From assembly GCA_965214035.1 (NCBI GenBank), contig OZ243932.1:124001-188000 (forward strand): a DNA stretch of 64,000 bases, in the 5' to 3' direction. Origin of the DNA: JAJDYQ01 sp965214035 (GTDB lineage Bacteria; Pseudomonadota; Gammaproteobacteria; JAJDYQ01). This document shows positions 52,787 through 60,398 of the stretch, one piece after another. Position 1 is the first letter of the stretch, and every line of letters starts with the position of its first letter. The translations under genes and the position numbers were made by a program. The notes below the pieces were generated by a model, which was not told the DNA's origin, did no database searches, and saw nothing but the letters and a program-made list of their open reading frames with translations.

Positions 52787-53563
52787 ATGGGGCGACGGAT
52801 TTTGGTTTACGGATTGGTGTCCGGTTTGTTGTTTTCGGCGGGTGTGCTGTCGGAAGATGCGGAGGGCGAACGTGTGCTGGATCGGTTAATTTCGCAAACG
52901 AAGTTGATAAGTGGCACCTCTTATCAACTTCAAAACGACATTCAAGGGATTCGGCAGAAAGAAATGGAATCGGCGGCTTTGACGTATGGGTTACAAAATG
53001 CCGTTTATCATTATCGTACGCGTGCGAATCATCGGCTGGAGAAAATGGCGGATCTATTGGACCGGGCTTATGATTTTGGTTATTTTTCGGTGAATCAGGG
53101 CGGTGGCGTTGTTTTGATGGTTCCGTCGGTCATTGAAGCGGGGCGGGCGATCAATGTAGAGAACCCGAAGATGGTGACCAGTACGGCGACGACGTATCAG
53201 ATATTGAGGCGGGCTGAATTGCGTTCATCGGTTTTATCCTGGCGTGATTTTTTGATTCAGAACATTCCTCCGGGTGAGGTTCATGAGGCGGTGAAGCCGA
53301 AAACCGCGGAGGAGCAGGCCATTTGGGAGCGTGGAGTTCGGCGCGGGTGGCGCGATGGCCAATTATTTGCGTATCGTTCTCTGGAAGAGGCGGTTGCCAA
53401 TTTAGAGCGCTTATATAAAGGGATGTTGTTGTTTTTGCAATTGGAGCAGCAGGGCATTGTGAGCATGCCTTTTGTGGCGGCCGGACAGCCGGAGATATTG
53501 ATACAGGGTGAGCGTGTCGAGATTGGTCGCACGGTTTTCCAGATAACGGAGGAGAGTTTGTAA
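52787..53563 (+). CDS. DotC-like type IVB secretion protein, copy 1
   Basis: 258 residues with an N-terminal signal-like segment (RRILVYGLVSGLLFSAGVLS) and DotC/TraI features: AALTYGLQNAVYHYRTRANHRLEKMADLLDRAYDFG, MVPSVIEAG, TTYQILRRAELRSSVLSWRDFLI, and WERGVRRGWRDGQLFAYRSLEEAVANLERLYKGMLLFLQLEQQGIVSMPFVA. DotC partners DotD in the outer-membrane ring. No lipobox Cys is apparent, unlike classical DotC. A GGAG site precedes the ATG; it lies 14 bases after dotD. Confidence 0.8.
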   Translation: MGRRILVYGLVSGLLFSAGVLSEDAEGERVLDRLISQTKLISGTSYQLQNDIQGIRQKEMESAALTYGLQNAVYHYRTRANHRLEKMADLLDRAYDFGYFSVNQGGGVVLMVPSVIEAGRAINVENPKMVTSTATTYQILRRAELRSSVLSWRDFLIQNIPPGEVHEAVKPKTAEEQAIWERGVRRGWRDGQLFAYRSLEEAVANLERLYKGMLLFLQLEQQGIVSMPFVAAGQPEILIQGERVEIGRTVFQITEESL

Positions 53564-53564
53564 T

Positions 53565-53762
53565 ATGAGCAGATTTATAGAGGATGGTGTTGGCCTCCGT
53601 GTTACACAGATTGAAGATCGCTGTAGAGCTTTCGGCATCAGCAAGCTAGAAGGGGTTGTGGTGCCGAAGGATTTAGAGCGATTGAAGAACAAGAATTATG
53701 TGTTTAAGCGGGGGGTGAGAAAGATTGGGGGAGGCTACATCACCTCTGATGATCTCCGGTAA
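53565..53762 (+). CDS. Small 65-residue ORF after dotC copy 1
   Basis: Begins one base after the dotC stop and reads MSRFIEDGVGLRVTQIEDRC to ITSDDLR. It contains KDLERLKNKNYVFKRGVRKIGGGYI. It is where IncI and Dot/Icm operons place dotB/traJ, but it shows no ATPase motif. Could be a truncated gene start or a cassette cargo gene. Not recognised. Confidence 0.45.
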   Translation: MSRFIEDGVGLRVTQIEDRCRAFGISKLEGVVVPKDLERLKNKNYVFKRGVRKIGGGYITSDDLR

Positions 53763-53765
53763 TGG

Positions 53766-53991
53766 AATAATAAGTTGGAAATGATGCATTCTGCACGAAA
53801 TTAAGTTGTCCATATGTTTATTAACATTTCCACAAGGCAGATTATTGTCTGTACAAAAAAACTGCAAATCGGCAAAATTAAGAGTTTATTGAGCGCAATC
53901 TTTGTTACTTCACGAGGGGGGGTCGTGAAGTAACCTGGCGATAAAACCGTATTTTATGAAAATCTGTATAAAAAAGCGACAGGAGCACCCT
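53766..53991 (+). repeat. Cassette leader, copy 1 (non-coding direct repeat)
   Basis: About 225 bases upstream of dotD copy 2, closely repeated at 56222-56440 upstream of dotD copy 3 (shared TTCTGCACGAAATTAAG, ACATTTCCACAAGGCAGATT and the hairpin). No reading frame is conserved, so it is probably a promoter/leader or recombination region. Confidence 0.75.
53904..53934 (+). promoter_or_regulatory. 12 bp stem with seven-G loop in the cassette leader
   Basis: GTTACTTCACGA, GGGGGGG, TCGTGAAGTAAC: perfect 12 bp arms. In the second leader (56353-56383) the fifth base pair is changed on both arms (C-G to G-C), keeping the pairing, while one other position is mismatched. This supports a functional stem. 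Confidence 0.7.
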
Positions 53992-54504
53992 ATGAAAGCC
54001 AAAATCGGCATGCAGTTAAAATGCCCAAAAACATTGATATATAGCGCCCTTTTCCCACTTTTTTTGGGTTGTTAAACAACCGGGGTGGTTCCGGATGACG
54101 GGGACCATTTGTCGGTGTCCGTTGAAGAGAAGGTTGTTCAGTTGGTATCGGATTCTGCGGTATCGATCGAGTCTCACATGCGTTCATTGCGCCAGATGGA
54201 CTTTGCGCGTGATCCGGTGGTTCCCCGGGTGACTCAGGTTCCGTTATCGAGTCGGATTGCGGAGAAGGTGGATTTGCGTTGGACGGGGCCTGCAGAGGCG
54301 GTTTTGCGCGCCATTGCAGGCGAAATTGAGTATGAGTTCGTGGTGAATGGTGTTGAACCGGCGACGGATTTGGTGGTTATTTTTGATCATCGTGATACAT
54401 CCTTTTATCGGATTCTTGAGGCTATCGGTTGGCAGTTGGATGAGCGGGCGACGGTGAGTGTGGATCGAAATCAGAAAATTCTGCAGATCAGTTATCGGGA
54501 TTAG
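53992..54504 (+). pseudogene. dotD-like gene, copy 2, nonsense codon after lipobox cysteine
   Basis: ATG at 53992 with AGGAG upstream encodes a lipoprotein signal (MKAKIGMQLKCPKTLIYS, then ALFPLFLGC). Codon 28, directly after the lipobox Cys27, is TAA (54073-54075) where copies 1 and 3 have CAA. The rest of the frame is fully open to 54504 and more than 90% identical to copy 1 by eye, so this is a very recent loss or a deliberate off state. An internal GTG at 54085 could start a signal-less product. Confidence 0.82.
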
Positions 54505-54518
54505 GGGGTTTAAGTATT

Positions 54519-55373
54519 ATGGGGCGACGGATTTTGGTTTACGGATTGGTGTCCGGTTTGTTGTGTTCGGCGGGTGTGCTGTCGGAAGACACGGAGGGCG
54601 AACGTGTGCTGGATCGGTTAATTTCGCAAACGAAGTTGATAAGTGGCGCCACTTATCAACTTCAAAACGACATTCAAGGGATTCGGCAGAAAGAAATGGA
54701 ATCGGCGGCTTTGACGTATGGGTTACAAAATGCCGTTCATCATTATCGTACGCGTGCGAATCATCGGCTGGAGAAAATGGCGGATCTATTGGACCGGATT
54801 TATGATTTTGGTTATTTTTCGGTGAATCAGGGTGGTGGCGTTGTTTTGATGGTTCCGTCGGTCATTGAAGCGGGGCGGGCGATCAATGTAGAGAACCCGA
54901 AGATGGTGACCAGTACGGTAGAGAACCCGAAGATGGTGACCAGTACGGCGACGACGTATCAGATATTGAGGCGAGCTGAATTGCGTTCATCGGTTTTATC
55001 CTGGCGTGATTTTTTGATTCAGAACATTCCTCCGGGTGAGGTTCATGAGGCGGTGAAGCCGAAAACCGCGGAGGAGCAGGCCATTTGGGAGCGTGGTGTT
55101 CGGCGCGGGTGGCGCGATGGTCAATTATTTGCGTATCGTTCTCTGGAAGAGGCGGTTGCCAATTTAGAGCGCTTATATAAAGAGATGTTGTTGTTTTTGC
55201 AATTGGAGCAGCAGGGCATTGTGAGCATGCCTTTTGTGGCGGCCGGACAGCCTGAGATATTGATAGAGGGTGAGCGTGTCGAGATTGGTCGCACGGTTTT
55301 CCAGATAACGGAGGAGAGTTCTTTTCGGGATGAGTCAGGTTGGCGGTCATTGCCGGGGCGTCCGGTAGAGTAG
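54519..55373 (+). CDS. DotC-like type IVB secretion protein, copy 2
   Basis: 284 residues, nearly identical to copy 1 across the body. Differences: a 30-base in-frame tandem duplication gives VENPKMVTST twice (near residue 125), and the C-terminus continues past ITEES with SFRDESGWRSLPGRPVE where copy 1 stops. The signal region has Cys in SGLLCSAG, not a good lipobox. The coding similarity breaks exactly at the codon after ITEES, marking a cassette boundary. Confidence 0.8.
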   Translation: MGRRILVYGLVSGLLCSAGVLSEDTEGERVLDRLISQTKLISGATYQLQNDIQGIRQKEMESAALTYGLQNAVHHYRTRANHRLEKMADLLDRIYDFGYFSVNQGGGVVLMVPSVIEAGRAINVENPKMVTSTVENPKMVTSTATTYQILRRAELRSSVLSWRDFLIQNIPPGEVHEAVKPKTAEEQAIWERGVRRGWRDGQLFAYRSLEEAVANLERLYKEMLLFLQLEQQGIVSMPFVAAGQPEILIEGERVEIGRTVFQITEESSFRDESGWRSLPGRPVE

Positions 55374-55375
55374 TT

Positions 55376-56167
55376 ATGTCAGAAAATTACAGTTCAGAAA
55401 ATTACAGTAAGGCTTTGCAGTCTTGTTTTACGAGTTCGGTGCGGGCGTGTCGGCCGGATTTATTGCCTGGTTTTCTGAAAAAAGGTTTAGACCCTCGCTG
55501 GCTGGACAGTCATGGACAATCGCCGATGCAGGTGGCTGTGGATACAGAGCAAGCGGAAGTTGTGCGATACCTGGAGGATTGGATTGCGGGTCCATCGGGT
55601 GATGTAGAGGGGGTGCCCAACGTTGGGCACCCTGCCGATGTTGAGGGCTCCGCGTCTTCTGAGGGCAGTGAGGCGGTTATTCCGTCGGGACCGTCTTCGG
55701 ATTCCAGTGATGTAGAGGGGGTGCCCAACGTTGGGCACCCTGCCGATGTTGAGGGCTCCGCGTCTTCTGAGGGCAGTGAGGCGGTTATTTCGCAGGGACC
55801 GTCTTCGGATTCCAGTGATGTAGAGGGGGTGCCCAACGTTGGGCACCCTGCCGATGTTGAGGGCTCCGCGTCTTCTGAGGGCAGTGAGGCGGTTATTTCG
55901 CAGGGACCGTCTTCGGATTCCAGTGATGTAGAGGGGGTGCCCAACGTTGGGCACCCTGCTGATGTTGAGGGATCTGCGTCTTCTGGTGGCAGTGAGCCGG
56001 TTATTTCGTCGGGTGCGTCTCCAGATTCCAGTGATGTAGAGGGGGTGCCCAACGTTGGGCACTCAGTCGATGTTGAGGTCTCCGCGTCTTCTGGGGGTAG
56101 TGAGCCGGGTATTTCGCCGGGTCCGTCTTCGGATTCGGGTGATTTAGCAGGGAAGAGTTTATCATGA
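55376..56167 (+). CDS. Ankyrin-like protein with five 36-residue repeats
   Basis: 263 residues beginning MSENYSSENYSKALQSCFTSS. Residues about 35-68 (LLPGFLKKGLDPRWLDSHGQSPMQVAVDTEQAEVVRYLEDW) resemble a single ankyrin-type unit. From about residue 76 the protein is five copies of a 36-residue acidic, Ser-rich repeat starting DVEGVPNVGHPADVEGSASS. The protein is hydrophilic with no signal peptide. Start codon two bases after dotC copy 2. Could be a secreted substrate or surface partner of the DotD/DotC pair; no established family. Confidence 0.65.
   Translation: MSENYSSENYSKALQSCFTSSVRACRPDLLPGFLKKGLDPRWLDSHGQSPMQVAVDTEQAEVVRYLEDWIAGPSGDVEGVPNVGHPADVEGSASSEGSEAVIPSGPSSDSSDVEGVPNVGHPADVEGSASSEGSEAVISQGPSSDSSDVEGVPNVGHPADVEGSASSEGSEAVISQGPSSDSSDVEGVPNVGHPADVEGSASSGGSEPVISSGASPDSSDVEGVPNVGHSVDVEVSASSGGSEPGISPGPSSDSGDLAGKSLS
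55601..56140 (+). repeat. Five 108 bp tandem repeats with internal palindromes
   Basis: Repeat units start at 55601, 55709, 55817, 55925 and 56033, each 108 bases. Units 1-4 hold the perfect palindrome GGTGCCCAACGTTGGGCACC; unit 5 keeps the 18-base core. Units 2 and 3 are almost identical, units 4 and 5 more diverged, as expected for recent expansion from one end. Confidence 0.92.
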
Positions 56168-56221
56168 TGGTTATCGTTTTATTGCGTTTTTGAGGGTTGT
56201 GTTTCTGATTTGCCTGATTTT

Positions 56222-56440
56222 TGTTTGAAATGATGTATTCTGCACGAAATTAAGTTGTCCACATGTTTATTAACATTTCCACAAGGCAGATTGTTGTGTG
56301 TACAAAAAAACTACAAATCGGCAAAATTAAGTGTTTGGTGAGCGCAGTATTTGTTAGTACACGAGGGGGGGTCGTGAACTAACCTGGCGATTAAACCGTA
56401 TTTTATGAAAATTTGTATAAAAAAGCGACAGGAGCGCCTT
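56222..56440 (+). repeat. Cassette leader, copy 2
   Basis: Second copy of the non-coding leader at 53766-53991, again ending in AGGAG and the dotD ATG. It contains the covarying hairpin at 56353-56383 with a seven-G loop. Confidence 0.75.
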
Positions 56441-56542
56441 ATGAAAGCCAAAATCGGCATGCAGTTAAAACGCCCAAAAACGTTGATATATAGCACCATT
56501 TATCCACTTCTTTTGGGCTGTCAAACAACCGGGGTGATTCCG
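56441..56542 (+). pseudogene. dotD-like gene, copy 3, truncated at an IS30 remnant
   Basis: Encodes an intact lipoprotein signal and lipobox (LIYSTIYPLLLGCQTTGVIP) and then stops matching dotD at the junction with IS30 sequence. The frame continues as FGKYCRMSPLVF... to 56608 with no meaning. The last 33 bases (56510-56542) are identical to the first 33 of copy 1 (52329-52361). Confidence 0.8.
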
Positions 56543-57367
56543 TTTGGAAAGTACTGTCGGATGAGTCCATTGGTATTTTCATTCAGGCCCCGCTCCCATG
56601 AAGCATAAGGATGGGCAAAGTAAAACCGGGCGTTGAGTGTATCGGCGATAGGTTGGTGACCGGCAAACTCCTTACCGTTATCGGAGGTCCGTGTGATGCC
56701 CCTGTCGGACCATGGCGCCAGAAGATCGATGATGGCATCCGTGACGCATTGGGCTGTGTTACGTTTGACCTTTTTGATCAAGGTGAAACGGGATTTTCGC
56801 TCGGTCAGGGAGACCAGGGCTTGTCGGTGGTTTTTACCGATCAGGGTATCGAGTTCCCCGTCGCCGATACGTGAACGGGTATCAACGATTCCGGGGCGCT
56901 GGTCAATGCTGACACGACCGACAAGCTGACCCCGGCGATTGTAGCGGCCATCGCGTTTACGGCGCTGCTTTTGGCAGCGCAGATGACGATACAGATGCCC
57001 CCCCCTCATGCTTGTCCCGCACAATGTATTGGTAGCTCCATTCATGACGGACCGACCGGTTCCTGTGTGCTTTGAGCCACAGGCTGATTTGCTCTGCACT
57101 CCAGTCAAGCTCCAGCAGGTGTCGTACATGACCCCGGGTCGTCTCGGTCAACCGGTAGCGCACGTTGGCCTGTCGGCGCTTGTCACTCAGGCGTTGAGCC
57201 TGTTCAGGGCGATAACCACGAAGGCCCGTATCGCGCTGAAGCTCACGGCTAATGGTGGATCGACTTCAACCTGACATCATGGCTATCCCGGATTGGTTAT
57301 GGCCGGCTTTCTTCAGGGCATCAATCCGGTATCGTTGTTCCTGGGTAAGCTGTTTGTATCTCATCAT
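56543..57367 (-). pseudogene. IS30-family transposase remnant
   Basis: Minus-strand reading MRYKQLTQEQRYRIDALKKAG, then STISRELQRDTGLRGYRPEQAQ, RLSDKRRQANVRYRLTE, GELDTLIGKNHRQALVSLTERKSRFTL, TSDNGKEFAGH and YASWERGLNENTNGLIRQYFPNG is an IS30 transposase. It is dead: a TGA at codon 33 (57266-57268), an extra base in a run of eight G (56998-57005) that shifts frame, and loss of the last 50 or so codons at the dotD junction. Confidence 0.88.
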
Positions 57368-57698
57368 GCTCCTCTTTCCTGGCAGAATGGGAAAGCTGTG
57401 AATCATACAGCAGCTTACCCTATCGCCAACTCGTCAAGAGTTGCACTTACAAGTTGAATTCGGGTTTCTTTGTAAAATTTTAACTTTGCACATAATAAAT
57501 GGTTCAGACTGTTGCCGGATATCGAGGGTGGGAAATATCTTCTGAGCTGCGTCGCTGATTGCCCTTGCTCCTGCATCCATACCCTGAAACCGTTTTGAGG
57601 CATGTTGAAAATATTGTATTATGGTGCGTTTAAGTGTCTGTTTGTTTCTTGTTTTTCAGTGATTCCGGGTGGGACAACAGCGAGATGGGGAGATAATA
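57368..57698. other. Intergenic region between IS30 remnant and the N-glycosyltransferase
   Basis: About 330 bases. The first part is probably the outer end of the IS30 copy, but I could not define its terminal repeat. No supported gene; a GGGGAGATAATA ribosome binding region lies at its end. Confidence 0.4.
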
Positions 57699-59591
57699 AT
57701 GTCGAAAGAACAGCAATTTTCGTTGGAGCGCTTTGAGCAGCTTTGTTACCGGCGCAGGCATGAAGAAGCGGCACGCGAGCTTATAAAACTGCTGAAAATA
57801 CTGGATAACAGTTACGGTCAGCTTGGTCTGGTGGGAACCAGCCGGTCGGGTACATCCTGGCAGGAAGAGCAGCGCGACAGCCATATCATTACGCGGTTGA
57901 CCTCTGCCATGTCGGCACTGTTTTCTGATCCTGATTTTTATGTCAGTGTGTCGGGGTTTCACCAGTTTATATTGCTGCATCGCTGGATAGCGATGCTGTT
58001 TGGGGCAAGTTCATTTGCCAATGCCGACCACATCCTGCACCCCTTAAATCTGAGTGACCTCAATCAGCCCGGGGATTTTCAGGTGGGCCACAAAGATCTG
58101 CTGAAATTCACCATGCTGTATTCCGGTGATTCCTTCATATCCATGCAGGCGGATGTACTATGGAATGCCAACAAAAAACTTGCGGCGGCATTATTTCTGG
58201 GTCTGCTATCGTCACGTATAGTCATCAGTGAGGCGGCGCACAAAAAGAAAGAAGCACTGCTGAACTGGCTGCCTCGACAGATGGAAGAACTTGATGACCT
58301 GTCTGATATTCCATGGGGATACATCCATGATGTCTGGATGCACTGTAGCTACGCCATGCTTCCCAATAAGCATGATATCAAGCGCGGCATCAATCGTTTG
58401 ATTCGTCGGGAAATGCTGACTGGCGGGATGGCTGACAGGCAGTTCGGCCAACAAAAAAATACCATTGAAGGGAAGCCGGTTATCATGGTGATACTGGAAT
58501 GGTTTCTTTCCGGGCACTCCATTTATCGAACCCACTCAACGGCTGCCAGGGCCTTGCGGGAGAAGTATTATTTGATTGGAGTTTCTTTAAGTGGCATGGC
58601 GGATGAAAATTCCAAAAAAGTATTCGATGAAGCTCACGATATACCGCATGGGGAGGGTTTGCATAATAATGTGCGGCAGGTTATGAAGCTTGCGGACCGA
58701 TTCAATCCTGAAATTATCTATTATCCGAGCGTGGGTATGTTTCTGCAGACCGTCCTGCTGATTAACCTCAGACTGGCCCCCATTCAGATGGCGGCGCTCG
58801 GACACCCGGCAACAACACACTCGGAATTTATCGACTATATCCTTGTGGAAGAAGATTATGTCGGTGATCCGAAATGCTTTAGCGAGAAAGTGGCAGCACT
58901 GCCTAAAGACAGCCTGCCGTATGTACCGCCATATGATGATTTTACAAAAATTGAACCGGAAATCTGCAGCAGGCCGGATGTCGTAAAAATAGCCGTTGCT
59001 GCAACGGCGATGAAACTGAATCCCGAATTTCTGAAAGCCTGTCGTATCATCAAGGAACGCAGCAAACAAGCCGTGGAATTCCATTTTCTGACAGGTCATG
59101 CGATTGGACTTGGCAAAGTTTATATTGAGAATCTTATAAACAGGATACTGCCTGGGCAATACATTTACCCGCACAGCAACCGGGATATTTATCTGCAAAA
59201 TATGAACAAGTGCGACATGTTTATTAATCCCTTCCCGTTTGGCAATACAAACGGACTGGTCGATACCGTGCGTCAGGCGCTGCCCGGCATTTGTCTGAGC
59301 GGTGACGAAGTGCTGTCACATATTGATGAGGGTTTATTCATACGCCTGGGTCTCCCTGACTGGATGGTAACGCGCACGGTGCAAGAATATATTGAAGCGA
59401 GTGTAAAGCTCGCCGAAGATCACGAACTGAGGGTTCAGCTCAGCAGGCAACTGGAGAAGCAGGACCCGGATGAAATACTATTCAAGGGAGAGCCTCGCAA
59501 CTTTCTCAAGTCAGTGAGCTATTTACATGACAATCATACCGATATAATGAAAAGTGACGATAATTTTTTACAACTATCCCGGTTGATCTGA
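57699..59591 (+). CDS. HMW1C-like cytoplasmic N-glycosyltransferase (GT41)
   Basis: 630-residue enzyme of the HMW1C/NGT family, which attaches glucose or galactose to Asn of adhesins in N-X-S/T sequons inside the cytoplasm. The C-terminal half carries characteristic blocks: EWFLSGHSIYRTHSTAARALREKYYLIG, RLAPIQMAALGHPATTHSEFIDYILVEEDYVGD, PKDSLPYVPP, AVAATAMKLNPEFL, CDMFINPFPFGNTNGLVDTVRQALPGICLSGDEVLSHIDEGLFIRLGLPDW. The N-terminal half is all-helical. ATG 57699 is chosen with GGGGAG upstream. A GT2-like gene follows by 38 bases. No adhesin gene is in the window. Confidence 0.9.
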   Translation: MSKEQQFSLERFEQLCYRRRHEEAARELIKLLKILDNSYGQLGLVGTSRSGTSWQEEQRDSHIITRLTSAMSALFSDPDFYVSVSGFHQFILLHRWIAMLFGASSFANADHILHPLNLSDLNQPGDFQVGHKDLLKFTMLYSGDSFISMQADVLWNANKKLAAALFLGLLSSRIVISEAAHKKKEALLNWLPRQMEELDDLSDIPWGYIHDVWMHCSYAMLPNKHDIKRGINRLIRREMLTGGMADRQFGQQKNTIEGKPVIMVILEWFLSGHSIYRTHSTAARALREKYYLIGVSLSGMADENSKKVFDEAHDIPHGEGLHNNVRQVMKLADRFNPEIIYYPSVGMFLQTVLLINLRLAPIQMAALGHPATTHSEFIDYILVEEDYVGDPKCFSEKVAALPKDSLPYVPPYDDFTKIEPEICSRPDVVKIAVAATAMKLNPEFLKACRIIKERSKQAVEFHFLTGHAIGLGKVYIENLINRILPGQYIYPHSNRDIYLQNMNKCDMFINPFPFGNTNGLVDTVRQALPGICLSGDEVLSHIDEGLFIRLGLPDWMVTRTVQEYIEASVKLAEDHELRVQLSRQLEKQDPDEILFKGEPRNFLKSVSYLHDNHTDIMKSDDNFLQLSRLI

Positions 59592-59629
59592 CGCAGCATG
59601 GATATCAAAGAATAAACATCATAAATTTT

Positions 59630-60307
59630 ATGCTATCCATTACAGTCATCACCCCGACGATTGGTCGTGCGAATCTCGATAAACTCATTCTGTCCTTGCA
59701 AAATCAGACAGGAGGTTTTGAGATTCGGCATATTCTGTTATGGGATCGATACCGGCAATCGGAGGCGATTGATCCGTATGCCTATAACTCCCGGCAGTGT
59801 TACAGCCTTGTAATTGATGATAACTTCGCAAAAAAACAGGCACCGGGAGCATCCTTGCGAGCAATAGGACTGATGGCAGCCAATACCGAATGGGTAACTT
59901 TTGCCGACGATGATGTATGGTTCGATGACAATCACTTTGAAACATTATTTGAGTGTGTGCACGGCCTGAACTGGGCAACATCTTACAGGCGAATCTGGAC
60001 ACCGGATGGAAAAGAATGTATCGGTGTGGATCGATTTGAATCGGTAGGTGATGATGACAGCAGAAGAGTGCCGTATGAAATGTGTGACAACAATACCATG
60101 GTTTTCAGGCGCTCTTACGGCAGTCAGGCGGCAGTACTGTATCGGGAGACAACGGAACGTAATGATGACCGGCTGATGTATCACTTTCTAAAGACCCATG
60201 CCGGAAAAAGAGGGAGCAGTGGCAGAGTCACTGTCAATCATATATGTCCTCCTTATCTGGAAAATTTCTTTCGTGAAAATTGCAGCCCTGCCCCCTGCCT
60301 CCTGTGA
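59630..60307 (+). CDS. GT2-like glycosyltransferase
   Basis: 225 residues. The N-terminus LSITVITPTIGRANLDKLILSLQNQ and the metal-binding WVTFADDDVWFDDNHFETLF (DDD) are features of family 2 inverting glycosyltransferases. It ends in a Cys-rich tail (NHICPPYLENFFRENCSPAPCLL). Placed 38 bases after the N-glycosyltransferase, it may extend the first sugar or act on the same glycoprotein; this is inferred from position only. Confidence 0.75.
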   Translation: MLSITVITPTIGRANLDKLILSLQNQTGGFEIRHILLWDRYRQSEAIDPYAYNSRQCYSLVIDDNFAKKQAPGASLRAIGLMAANTEWVTFADDDVWFDDNHFETLFECVHGLNWATSYRRIWTPDGKECIGVDRFESVGDDDSRRVPYEMCDNNTMVFRRSYGSQAAVLYRETTERNDDRLMYHFLKTHAGKRGSSGRVTVNHICPPYLENFFRENCSPAPCLL

Positions 60308-60398
60308 AATTGCGGAGTAAAATACTGACGCTGTGATTGAGGCGTGATATGAGACGGTGCCATATATTCAAGAGATACAAGCCGGCCTGATACCCCGG

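Noticed and set aside
55487..56062. Two long reading frames on the minus strand over the 108 bp repeats
   Set aside because: They are open only because the repeat unit is a multiple of three and lacks stops on both strands; the plus-strand frame has a proper start after dotC and non-repeat protein-like sequence.
55601..56140. Possible CRISPR-like array
   Set aside because: The 108 bp units are contiguous and coding, with no unique spacers and no cas genes.
57415..57603. 62-codon minus-strand frame near the IS30 remnant
   Set aside because: No start signal or homology visible; probably insertion-element edge DNA.
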